From Bog-1340 sp964513515 (GTDB lineage Bacteria; Patescibacteriota; Minisyncoccia; Phycocordibacterales; GWA1-40-21): DNA of 57,093 nt. Under the pieces are notes generated by a model. The model was not told where the DNA came from. It was given only the letters and a program-made list of their open reading frames with translations, and made no database searches. Position 1 is the stretch's first letter. Each line of letters starts with the position of its first letter. A program made the position numbers and the translations under genes. The DNA is taken from positions 1 through 57,093 of the forward strand of contig CAZEMP010000004.1 in the NCBI GenBank assembly GCA_964513515.1. Direction: 5' to 3'. Of this stretch, positions 49,853 through 57,093 are shown one piece after another.

Positions 49853-49942
49853 CTTTTTACATTAAAATTTATTCCAACTAATAAATTCTTTCAGGTGATT
49901 AATTCTCGTATATTGCCATTATAACATCTTCAAAAACTATAA

Positions 49943-50332
49943 CTATTTATTGTACTTGCTTAGAAGAGCTTTTACTTCCTCTACCACCTCAGAAGGTATA
50001 GTTGTTGCTTTTACAATAAAACTGTTAATACCTAGTGCCTTAGCCCTATCTATATCAGAAGCGGTGCCCTGATTTGTCAGCATGACCACTAATGCTCCCT
50101 GTGCTAAATTTTCTTTTTTTACAACTTCATACATAGAAAAACCGTCCATTGTTGGCATTATTAAATCTGTAATCAAAACATCTGGCTTATATCCATTTCT
50201 CAATATTTCAATTGCATCTGCTCCATTACCTGCAACTTTTGTTTCAAATCCATTCTTTTCGAACTTCATAGAATACATATTTAGTAAAAAAGCGTCGTCA
50301 TCTATTATAAAAATTTTTTTCTTTTCCTCCAT
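49943..50332 (-). CDS. Single-domain response regulator
   Basis: A 129-residue CheY-like receiver without output domain. The acidic pocket is IIDDDAF, the phospho-acceptor Asp lies in VLITDLIMPTMDGF, the Thr/Ser switch in VVMLTNQG, and the conserved Lys in FIVKATT. It sits between pilB and pilT, so it probably tunes pilus extension/retraction. Its kinase could be the orphan 7TM histidine kinase at 23-24.6 kb, by inference. Confidence 0.92.
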   Translation of the reverse strand: MEEKKKIFIIDDDAFLLNMYSMKFEKNGFETKVAGNGADAIEILRNGYKPDVLITDLIMPTMDGFSMYEVVKKENLAQGALVVMLTNQGTASDIDRAKALGINSFIVKATTIPSEVVEEVKALLSKYNK

Positions 50333-50368
50333 TATTTTGTTTATTTATTATTAATATTCCTATCTAAA

Positions 50369-52090
50369 TTAAAATTGATTAATTTCCTCAAAAGGAATAA
50401 TCTTTTGCATAGCTTTTATTATTGCGTCTTCTTTCATAGTAACAAGACCGTTTTTTCTCGCGACTTTGTATACTTCAGATTCTATTGGATTATGTAATAT
50501 TATTTGCTCTATTTCACTATTCATCTCAAACATTTCAAATATAGCAACTCTACCCCTAGTACCCTTTGGACACTGTGGTGTAGATTCTGCCTCCAACATT
50601 TCATTTGTGATCTGAATTTCTTTTTTAAAGTTGTCTGGCAAATCTGTAAATTGTTTGTCTATCATAGCCTTTAGACTTCCCTCTATTTTCTTTACTTTAC
50701 CTGTTCCTGGACAAATCTGACTAGATAACCTCTGTGCAATTGTTAGAACAAGAACTGGTGAAATAAGATATGGATCTACTCCCATGTCTATAAGTCTTGG
50801 AACAACCCCACAGGATGTATTTGTATGTATTGTAGAGAACACTAAGTGACCAGTAAGAGCGGCCTGTACCGCAAGTTGTGCTGTTTCCTTGTCTCTAATC
50901 TCACCCACCATTATTACGTCCGGATCCTGCCTCAAGGTTGTTCTCAAACCATTAGCAAAGTCATATCCAATTTCTGGAAACACCTGGGACTGGCTCATTC
51001 CGTCAATATTATATTCGATTGGATCTTCCAAACTCAAAACGTTTTTTTCATCTTTATTTATTTCACTCAACATTGAATACAGTGTCGTCGTCTTACCAGA
51101 TCCAGTCGGACCAGAAATAAGAATCAATCCATATGGACGTGCCATGGCATCTCTGATCATTTTCAAATATCTTGGAGACAACATCATCTCATCAAGTGGT
51201 TTGACACCTTTTTCTTGATCTAAAATTCTCATAACAACTTTCTCACCATATGATGCAGGAAAAGTAGAAACTCTAAAATCTATTTTTCTACCTTCAATTT
51301 TTGCAGAAAAACGTCCGTCTTGAGGTTTTCTTTTTTCATCAAGTTTCATATTGCAGAGTATTTTTATTCTAGCTACAACAGCTTGATGAACTTCTGATGG
51401 CAACACGAGACTGGTGTTCATAATACCATCAACTCTAAATCTTACTCTGACTTTATCTTTCATATGCTCAATATGTACATCTGAAGCATTACCGTCAGTT
51501 GCATACCTAAGTATTGTTGCAACAATTTTTGTAACAGGAGCATCTTCTATAATCTTTGTCTCAATTTTACCAAATGTTGAGCTATCACTCTTCAGTATTT
51601 CTATATCTTCAAGATCCTGATCCAAATCAGTTTTGATCTCATTAAGAGCTTTACCCACTTCTCCAGATAATCCCTTATAGCTTTCCAATATCTTTTTAAA
51701 ATCTTTTTCTAAAATAACATATATTTTATATGGAATATTTAATTTACTTACTATAAAAGTGAGTGCGTCTCTAGATTCAATATTGTCTGGATCCACCATT
51801 CCAACCTCAAGTGTTCCATCTTTAACTGACAAAGGAACAAACTTGTAATGAGAAGCGGCATCTTCAGAAACATACTCCAAAACCGAAAGAGGTACGGTGT
51901 AACTATTCAAATTAATCGATGGCACAGCATAAAATTCACTCTTTATATCAAGGGTGGTTTGTGAAGGTACTCCTACTTCTTCAAGAATTTCTTCTATTGA
52001 CCTGTTAGAGCTTGCGGCCTGTTTTTCTATCTTTATTGAGTCACTCTTACTTATTATGTTTTTGCTAACAAAGTTTTCTAATATATTCAT
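50369..52090 (-). CDS. pilB: Type IV pilus assembly ATPase
   Basis: 573 residues. It has an N-terminal MshEN-like domain (1-150) and then the ATPase: Walker A GPTGSGKTTT, aspartate box RDPDVIMVGEIRDKETA, and His box TGHLVFSTIHTNTSCG. The zinc-site CxxC pair usual in PilB is changed (ICPGTGKV and PQCPKGTRGR keep one Cys each). It drives pilus extension. Confidence 0.94.
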   Translation of the reverse strand: MNILENFVSKNIISKSDSIKIEKQAASSNRSIEEILEEVGVPSQTTLDIKSEFYAVPSINLNSYTVPLSVLEYVSEDAASHYKFVPLSVKDGTLEVGMVDPDNIESRDALTFIVSKLNIPYKIYVILEKDFKKILESYKGLSGEVGKALNEIKTDLDQDLEDIEILKSDSSTFGKIETKIIEDAPVTKIVATILRYATDGNASDVHIEHMKDKVRVRFRVDGIMNTSLVLPSEVHQAVVARIKILCNMKLDEKRKPQDGRFSAKIEGRKIDFRVSTFPASYGEKVVMRILDQEKGVKPLDEMMLSPRYLKMIRDAMARPYGLILISGPTGSGKTTTLYSMLSEINKDEKNVLSLEDPIEYNIDGMSQSQVFPEIGYDFANGLRTTLRQDPDVIMVGEIRDKETAQLAVQAALTGHLVFSTIHTNTSCGVVPRLIDMGVDPYLISPVLVLTIAQRLSSQICPGTGKVKKIEGSLKAMIDKQFTDLPDNFKKEIQITNEMLEAESTPQCPKGTRGRVAIFEMFEMNSEIEQIILHNPIESEVYKVARKNGLVTMKEDAIIKAMQKIIPFEEINQF

Positions 52091-52096
52091 TTCAAT

Positions 52097-52444
52097 TTAT
52101 TGAGTTCTCAAAGATTGTGCTTGTTGTGATGATTGACTACCGACAGCTGTATTGGAATCTGAACCAACCGGTGCAAACGGATTATTTCTTCCAGACGCTT
52201 GTGGTGAAAAAGTTGCTGTATTATCTTTCAAATCCTGGAAAACAGAGTTTGAAAAAATAGAATCATCCAAGGTTACTTGGGCCATTTGCTGTAAAATTGT
52301 ATAAATATATTTTGCATCTACTGAATCTGCAGTCTGTATATCAGAGGTGAGATATGCTGTTGTGTCATCTGTTTTAGTCAAATACCAAAACGCCACCATT
52401 CCCACTACTACCACTAATACTATTGTTACTATATTATTTTTCAT
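52097..52444 (-). CDS. Membrane-anchored pilus-locus protein, PilP-like position
   Basis: A 115-residue protein with one N-terminal membrane segment (5-22), a helical middle (AKYIYTILQQMAQVTLDDSIF), and a low-complexity Ser/Gln tail containing RNNPFAP. This proline motif is common in PilP-type lipoproteins. No lipobox is present. It lies between pilB and the pilO-like gene with 6- and 24-base gaps, where pilP would be expected. The PilP call is positional. Confidence 0.65.
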   Translation of the reverse strand: MKNNIVTIVLVVVVGMVAFWYLTKTDDTTAYLTSDIQTADSVDAKYIYTILQQMAQVTLDDSIFSNSVFQDLKDNTATFSPQASGRNNPFAPVGSDSNTAVGSQSSQQAQSLRTQ

Positions 52445-52468
52445 ATTATTTTGGTTCTTTATTTTTTA

Positions 52469-53044
52469 CTATTTCAACCAATAAGTATTTAGGCTTACAT
52501 TAAAGTCATAAAATCCTGAATCTGTAGCATTAAAACTAATATCAGTAATGTCTAACAATCTAAGATTTTTTTCTAAATCTCTAAGAAAGTTTAAAAAATT
52601 ATTGTATGAAGAGTTTACTGTAAACTTTAAAGACAATATACCGTATGGTGTATTGGTCTCTCCTATCGTATCGCTTGTGGTCTTTAATGTATCTCCCACC
52701 AAGATATTCTTTGCTACCAAACCTCTACCTTCGGCAATCTTACTTATTTCAAGAATCAGTCTTATGTTGTCTATATTTGACGGAAGAAGTTTTTCTAATC
52801 TCTTCGTATCATCGTTTGTAATGGTATTTTTCTTTGCTATAAGAATATCCCTCTGCGATATTATTTTTGTAGAAGAATTCAAAATATCATCATATTTTGC
52901 CAATTCACTTTTTAGAAAAACTATATCCGCTTTTGAATAATCAGAACCGGCTGTATTAACACCATTTTTGTAGTTTGGATCAATATAGCCAAAAAAAACT
53001 GCGAATGATGATGCTATTAATATAATTGGTAATATAAAATTCAT
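52469..53044 (-). CDS. pilO: PilO-like pilus alignment protein
   Basis: A 191-residue protein with one N-terminal membrane segment (3-22), a coiled-coil stretch (LKSELAKYDDILNSSTKIISQRDILIAKKN), and a ferredoxin-like domain. That domain is LPSNIDNIRLILEISKIAEGRGL, YGILSLKFTVNSSYNNFLNFLRDLEKNLRLLDITDI, the PilO pattern. With PilM and PilN it forms the inner-membrane alignment complex. Confidence 0.8.
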   Translation of the reverse strand: MNFILPIILIASSFAVFFGYIDPNYKNGVNTAGSDYSKADIVFLKSELAKYDDILNSSTKIISQRDILIAKKNTITNDDTKRLEKLLPSNIDNIRLILEISKIAEGRGLVAKNILVGDTLKTTSDTIGETNTPYGILSLKFTVNSSYNNFLNFLRDLEKNLRLLDITDISFNATDSGFYDFNVSLNTYWLK

Positions 53045-53045
53045 A

Positions 53046-53663
53046 TTAATTATTTACAATATTATTTCCATAAAGAAGGAAGCTTGGTGATACATATGTT
53101 GTGAATAGAAACGATACGCTTCCGTCAGCATTTAAACTCAAGTTAGAAATTTTTGGTTCGGTGATTATTCTCTTCCAGTCTGGCTTACCAAACTCATCTG
53201 CTTGAGATGCCACTGTCTCCCAGCTTGTTGCAATACCAGACATTTGTGCTGAAACTCTACTTACTCCTGAAGCGTCTTTACCCAAAGAAGAAAAACTAAA
53301 ATTCCTGAATCTTACACTTTTAAGAGTCGCTTGTTGTAAGAAATCAAAAATCGGAGAAATCGCCACATGCCTATCGAGTAAGTCCTTTGCAACATTTATT
53401 CTTGAGTTAAGTTCAACCAGACTCTCTATTGTAACAGAATCAGAAGTAAGACCGCCCTTATTTTGCTCAATTGTGGCAATATTTGCGGTTATTTTTTTAA
53501 TTAATAGATTTTTTTCAAGAAATATATATCCGGCTAATCCTAACGATATCAAAAAAATAATCATGGATACCAAAAGGAACAAACTCATGCCACCAGACTG
53601 ACTCTGTTCTGATATTGATACTGGCTTTTTGGGTATAAAAGATGTTTGATATTTTGTTTCCAT
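53046..53663 (-). CDS. pilN: PilN-like pilus alignment protein
   Basis: About 205 residues: a short cytoplasmic start (METKYQTSFIPKKPVS, matching the IPxK-type PilN tail that binds PilM), a membrane segment (about 27-48), a coiled coil, and a beta-rich domain (LKSVRFRNFSFSSLGKD, SAQMSGIATSWETVASQADEFG). The ATG at 53663 is preferred to a TTG at 53678. One base separates it from the pilO-like gene. Confidence 0.78.
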   Translation of the reverse strand: METKYQTSFIPKKPVSISEQSQSGGMSLFLLVSMIIFLISLGLAGYIFLEKNLLIKKITANIATIEQNKGGLTSDSVTIESLVELNSRINVAKDLLDRHVAISPIFDFLQQATLKSVRFRNFSFSSLGKDASGVSRVSAQMSGIATSWETVASQADEFGKPDWKRIITEPKISNLSLNADGSVSFLFTTYVSPSFLLYGNNIVNN

Positions 53664-53714
53664 TCCAGTTTTTCCCAATTAATTAATAATAAATAAATAA
53701 AGCGAAAAGTTAAT

Positions 53715-53724
53715 NNNNNNNNNN
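53715..53724. other. Assembly gap (10 N)
   Basis: Ten undetermined bases between the pilN-like and pilM genes. The true distance is unknown and a small gene could be missing here; the surrounding 150 bases show no frame. Confidence 0.99.
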
Positions 53725-53843
53725 GAGGAAATGTAAATGTTAAAGCACCTGGAATTCGTTAATTATTAAATATTAGTTTTCTACGTCTTATTATACAATA
53801 AAAGGCTTGAACAATACAATTTGAATTGTGGATATAGCCGCCT

Positions 53844-54959
53844 TTATAGCTCTTGAAGTTTTCTTATTGCCAAACCTATAGCTACAGTAAACTCTGGGCC
53901 TGCATTTTTCAACACTTCAGCTAAAAAAGCAGGGTATTCTAGCTTAGAAAATGGATCGGCTATCTCAACTGTTGTTTCAAAAGACTTTTCTGCTCTTTCT
54001 TTTAAACCTTTAAGTAATGAACCCCCTCCGGTAAGGGTAACTTTGCTTATTTTTGTATTAGACTTTCTGTAATAATTTAATATGAAACGACCTGCTTCTG
54101 ACAAAATATAGTCAACAGTAATAAATGACACATCTGAGACATTGTTCTTCTCATTATTAGAAATGCCTTCCTTAATTTTAATTTTCTCTGCTTCCTCAAA
54201 TGATAGACCCATTGATTTCGAAATAGATAAAGTAATATCTTGTGATCCCCTATTTATTACATGTGATGCTTTAAGTATACCTCTCTCCACCACAAAAACT
54301 TTTGTACTACCTGCACCAAAATCCATTATTACTTGCGGAGCAACACTTGGCTCAATTGCGGATCTCATACAGCTAAAAATTTCTACTTCAGAAAAAGAAG
54401 TTTCTAGGCCTGCTAATTTTTGTATTTCCCTATTTTTATTTAAAGCATCATTGTTTATAACTACAAGTAATATTTCTGTAGTTTTATCATCAACAGATTC
54501 TTGTCCACTTTGAAATTCAGAGACTGATTTTTCGTCTTTTGGTATTGCCCACCAATCAAGAGTCACCTCAGATATTGGAACAGGAATATATTTTCTTGCC
54601 TCAATAGGAACCATCTCGGGATAATTTTTTTCTTCAGATCTGGGCATCTTCATAAAAACAATAAAGCTGGATCCTATAGAAATAGATAGTCCACTATTTA
54701 CAGTGGTCGTATTAGATTCTCTTAAAAGATCTTTTATAGCTTCTGCGAGCTTATCAGCTGGTAGTATTGTGGCTCTACCGAGGCTTGTACCAGAATACGG
54801 ACCTAGAGCAATTTCACCATAAGTCTCAAGAACTGCTTTACCGGCATGTTTTTTTAACTGAACAACTTTTACTGATGAAGATCCTATATCAATACCCAAA
54901 ACCCTCGTATCTTTTGGTGTTAAAAATGAAGAAAAAAAATCTGAAATTGGATTACTCAT
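53844..54959 (-). CDS. pilM: Type IV pilus actin-like protein PilM
   Basis: A 371-residue actin-fold protein. Phosphate-1 loop is VLGIDIGSSSVKVVQLKK, with the SHS2-like insertion VPIEARKYIPVPISEVTLDWW. Phosphate-2 is VIMDFGAGSTKVFVVERG and the adenosine motif VTLTGGGSLLKGLKERA. It binds PilN and couples it to the ATPases. It is first in the leftward pilMNO-B-T-C run. Confidence 0.94.
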   Translation of the reverse strand: MSNPISDFFSSFLTPKDTRVLGIDIGSSSVKVVQLKKHAGKAVLETYGEIALGPYSGTSLGRATILPADKLAEAIKDLLRESNTTTVNSGLSISIGSSFIVFMKMPRSEEKNYPEMVPIEARKYIPVPISEVTLDWWAIPKDEKSVSEFQSGQESVDDKTTEILLVVINNDALNKNREIQKLAGLETSFSEVEIFSCMRSAIEPSVAPQVIMDFGAGSTKVFVVERGILKASHVINRGSQDITLSISKSMGLSFEEAEKIKIKEGISNNEKNNVSDVSFITVDYILSEAGRFILNYYRKSNTKISKVTLTGGGSLLKGLKERAEKSFETTVEIADPFSKLEYPAFLAEVLKNAGPEFTVAIGLAIRKLQEL

Positions 54960-54970
54960 AATATACGAAA

Positions 54971-54976
54971 ATTATA
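54971..54976 (-). promoter_or_regulatory. Likely -10 box for pilM
   Basis: TATAAT on the minus strand, 11 bases before the pilM ATG, without a clear -35. The expected start would give a very short leader. Confidence 0.4.
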
Positions 54977-55056
54977 TAAATGATACGAACAGTTAATTTA
55001 ATGTGCAATTAAAAACACGCAACATTTATAACTCTATTCCGTGTTATTATACCACA

Positions 55057-55716
55057 ATGATAAGCAAATTAGAAAAGTTCTTGAGTCAAATATATGACTT
55101 ACTCTTTCCAAAAGATGTAGAAACGATTCTAATAGAAAATATGTCAGAATACGATATTTTAAATACAATTCCACCAGCAAATGAGATAAAAAATACTAAA
55201 TACAAGGCTTTATTTCAGTATAAAAATAAACTTTCAAGAAAAGCTATCTGGGCAATAAAATATAACAAAAATCAAAAAATCATAAACAAATTCTCAAACT
55301 TATTGTATGAATTTATAATGGAAGATATTTCTGAAAAGGTGAATTTTATTGGCTTTAATAATCCGTTATTAATACCGATACCTATGCATAAAAATAATTT
55401 AAAAGAACGAGGTTATAATCAGAGTGAACTTATAGTGAAAGAGGTGTATAAAATAGATCAAGGTAAGAATTTTGATATATTGATCAATACTTTATTGAAA
55501 ATAAAAGAAACTCCACATCAATCATCATTAAAAAATAAAGATGATCGACTAAAGAATCTTAAAAATTGTTTTTATATTGAATCTGGAAAGATTAAAGATA
55601 GAAATATAATTTTAATTGATGATGTTATAACAACCGGAACAACCATGAATGAAGTTTCAAAAATACTTAAGAGTGGTGGTGCTAGAAAAATTATAGGCTA
55701 TTCTATCGCACATTAA
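55057..55716 (+). CDS. comF: ComF family competence protein
   Basis: About 219 residues. The ATG at 55057 is chosen because the family N-terminus (SKLEKFLSQIYDLLFPKD) starts there; a GTG at 55003 precedes a probable promoter region. The phosphoribosyltransferase part has PIPMHKNNLKERGYNQSELI, and the PRPP loop is NIILIDDVITTGTTMNEV. The N-terminal zinc-finger cysteines of typical ComF (CxxC) are absent. ComF is needed for uptake of single-stranded DNA in competent bacteria; next to a full pilus locus it supports natural transformation. Confidence 0.88.
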   Translation: MISKLEKFLSQIYDLLFPKDVETILIENMSEYDILNTIPPANEIKNTKYKALFQYKNKLSRKAIWAIKYNKNQKIINKFSNLLYEFIMEDISEKVNFIGFNNPLLIPIPMHKNNLKERGYNQSELIVKEVYKIDQGKNFDILINTLLKIKETPHQSSLKNKDDRLKNLKNCFYIESGKIKDRNIILIDDVITTGTTMNEVSKILKSGGARKIIGYSIAH

Positions 55717-55718
55717 CT

Positions 55719-55742
55719 AAAAACGCCCCTGTGGGCGTTTTT
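55719..55742. terminator. Bidirectional terminator after comF
   Basis: 10-bp perfect stem AAAAACGCCC/GGGCGTTTTT with loop CTGT, between convergent genes. Confidence 0.9.
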
Positions 55743-55743
55743 A

Positions 55744-56883
55744 TTATTCTACTAACTTATTTATATCTTCAATTTCTTTTTTTACATATGTCTCAGCGTC
55801 AGTAAGATCTTTTTTAAATTGTCTTTTTATCTTATCCTCTTTTGTTGATTTTCTTTTTGATTTTGCCTTATCCAATACTTCTATCTGCTCTTTTTCACTC
55901 TCTTTCAATATATTAAATGCCTCACGTAACGCACTGTCCGCCTCACTAACCTCTTTTTTCATTGTTTTTGTGATTTTGAAAATCTTATAACGCATATACC
56001 ACAACAACAAAACCATCAGTATGATGATAATTATTAAAATATGTATTAACTTAATAACACTAATCAATCCTAAAATAATAGTAATTACTGCTAGATAAAA
56101 ACTTTGTGCAATGTCTATAATCAAGTGTACGGAACCTAGAATGCTAGATGAAATTATAGAAAACAAACCTTTAGTGCCAGATAATATTAAGGAATATAGA
56201 CTTAAAAGACCGAATGAGGCTGCGATGTAAAATTTGCTTGTATTGCTAATTATCAAATTTAGTAAACTCATTAGGCTGGCCAATATAAAAGATAACCAAT
56301 CATAGATTTTATTTGTAAATTTAGAATATATTCCCTCTGTTATAGATTGTTTTGAAATTTCTATTTTATCTTTTGGCACTGCTTCAGAAATATTAAAAGA
56401 AAAACCACTTGAATGTACAAGAAGATTTTTACTTATATCTTTTATATCAAGTACTGAGCCTGAAATAAAATTAATATTTACTGTACCTGTTGCAGATAGT
56501 ATCTTAAATGTAATTGTTAAAATCTTGTCTGACTTTCCACTATAACCTGGGTTGGAAAACAATCCTTCAAAATTAATATTTCCAGAAGAATTATAAAAAG
56601 TTGGCTCCTGTATCCAAGAATCGACAATGGAACCATTCTTAGAAAGAGAAGTGACAGATATGAGATCTTTCGGAAAAGATATTAGGCCTGAAACTGACCT
56701 AGCTACTTTGTCTGGGTTGGAGACCAATACATCGATATTTATTAATGTATCCTTTGCATAATTACCAGAGAGAGAGGAAAAAGAAAGTGTTGCTGCCTTT
56801 ACAAAAGATAAACTAAAAAAGAAATAGAATACAAAAACCAATAAAAGGGATTTATTAAAATTTAAATATTTTAGTGTTCTCAT
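55744..56883 (-). CDS. Exported cohesin-like domain protein with membrane and coiled-coil parts
   Basis: A 379-residue protein with a signal peptide (1-31, ending FVKAA), then a beta-sandwich of about 140 residues resembling cohesin/type-III dockerin-binding domains (NIDVLVSNPDKVARSVSGLISFPKDLISVTSL, NPGYSGKSDKILTITFKILSATGTVNI). Four hydrophobic segments (about 195-300) follow, and a charged C-terminal helical tail (EADSALREAFNILKESEKEQIEVLDKAKSKRK). Such proteins are common at the CPR cell surface; the binding partner is unknown. The gene upstream also encodes a surface protein. Confidence 0.75.
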   Translation of the reverse strand: MRTLKYLNFNKSLLLVFVFYFFFSLSFVKAATLSFSSLSGNYAKDTLINIDVLVSNPDKVARSVSGLISFPKDLISVTSLSKNGSIVDSWIQEPTFYNSSGNINFEGLFSNPGYSGKSDKILTITFKILSATGTVNINFISGSVLDIKDISKNLLVHSSGFSFNISEAVPKDKIEISKQSITEGIYSKFTNKIYDWLSFILASLMSLLNLIISNTSKFYIAASFGLLSLYSLILSGTKGLFSIISSSILGSVHLIIDIAQSFYLAVITIILGLISVIKLIHILIIIIILMVLLLWYMRYKIFKITKTMKKEVSEADSALREAFNILKESEKEQIEVLDKAKSKRKSTKEDKIKRQFKKDLTDAETYVKKEIEDINKLVE

Positions 56884-56931
56884 TTTTAAATCTCTTAAAT
56901 AAATTATTTATCTACTTACTATTATAAACGA

Positions 56932-57093
56932 TTAATTCGTTTTCGTCTTCTCACAATTGAGATCATTAATTTTCTTTATTGTAGATGTATAAACATAGCC
57001 AGTTGGAGCTGTGATACCTACTGGAATTAAAATATCCGTAGCATATCTTGTCTGGAATGTTTTTACCGCATTATAGCTTGTCTGATCATAGAA
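56932..57093 (-). CDS. Peptidoglycan-binding-domain protein, 3' end
   Basis: The last 53 codons of a gene that starts beyond the window. The translation YDQTSYNAVKTFQTRYATDIL..GITAPTGYVYISTIKKINDLNC matches the C-terminal half of a PG_binding_1 repeat (x-AV-x-x-FQ-x-x-YA-x-x-IL...TG-x-x-G-x-x-T-x-x-K-I-N), and it ends KTKTN. In CPR such repeats often close large exported proteins. No more can be said without the rest. Confidence 0.7.
   Translation of the reverse strand, partial: FYDQTSYNAVKTFQTRYATDILIPVGITAPTGYVYTSTIKKINDLNCEKTKTN

Noticed and set aside
54142..54513. Long antisense frames inside pilM, ligA, pilB and others
   Set aside because: Each lies opposite a clearly conserved protein and has hydrophobic, unpatterned translations typical of shadow frames.

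Overview
The window is AT-rich, densely packed bacterial DNA with the gene set of a small-genome Patescibacteria/CPR bacterium, most likely of Parcubacteria (Paceibacteria) type. The signs are a short single-exon RF2, an adenosylcobalamin-dependent class II ribonucleotide reductase, RNase J, LemA/HtpX, a compact type IV pilus/competence cluster, a CxxC zinc-ribbon RG-rich protein, tRNA genes mostly without encoded CCA, and almost no biosynthetic genes. A run of 10 N at 53715-53724 shows that this is a gapped scaffold. Taxonomy is inferred from gene content only.

Layout. Positions 1-2460 hold the 3' end of infB, rbfA, and four tRNAs (Cys, Leu-UAA, Lys, Leu-UAG) with unusual tRNA-tail repeats. 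At 2420-2850 lies a GC-richer zinc-ribbon gene in its own promoter/terminator cassette. Next come the class II RNR (2859-5162), a 181-bp palindromic element, a DUF192 protein, a DenV-like pyrimidine-dimer glycosylase with a DUF2177 membrane protein, and tRNA-Ser. The run pgsA-htpX-NTP-PPase-lemA is read leftwards, then secG, an oligopeptide-binding protein and RNase J rightwards. From 14.2 to 19.6 kb are an MFS transporter, a tiny TTG-start gene, a methyltransferase, and a disulfide-redox group (Gmad2 lipoprotein-like, CPHC thioredoxin, CcdA-like). From 19.7 to 25.6 kb is a tight five-gene run: formyltransferase, 7TM histidine kinase, 68-aa protein, M16 peptidase and ABC transporter. From 25.7 to 31.4 kb are accessory genes: ATP-grasp/GARS-like, SpeD-like, phage-like metalloprotein, a GC-rich membrane protein behind a consensus promoter, CYTH, HEAT-methyltransferase. 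Then come tRNA-Gln, ftsXE, an interrupted prfB, two tRNA-Thr, and envelope genes (PAP2-type, two GT2, VTT/DedA). After these are tRNA-Asp/Met/fMet, a membrane HEPN-like protein, gatA/gatC and ligA. From 42.8 to 55 kb is a complete type IV pilus locus (pilins, pilD, pilC, pilT, response regulator, pilB, pilO/N/M-like), then comF and surface proteins.

Main discovery candidate. Each of the six tRNAs (or last tRNAs of a cluster) that is followed by free intergenic space carries, just after its terminator hairpin, a 100-160-bp element. It begins with an inverted copy of that tRNA's own 3' end, usually split by a short hairpin at the acceptor/T-arm boundary. It then has a variable palindromic core, and it closes with a mini-hairpin (loop TGTAA or GGTAG) next to a degenerate direct copy of the same tRNA tail. 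Two of them share an identical 35-nt core. The ends change with the neighbouring tRNA, so this is either a tRNA-targeting mini-element family or a tRNA-linked regulatory/processing structure.

Other points of note. prfB is split by two in-frame TAA codons exactly where two Glu codons are expected, and UGA stops are rare in the window. A palindromic repeat has inserted in frame inside ligA. Several GC-rich one-gene cassettes look acquired. Three tandem pilin genes share nearly identical 5' ends.
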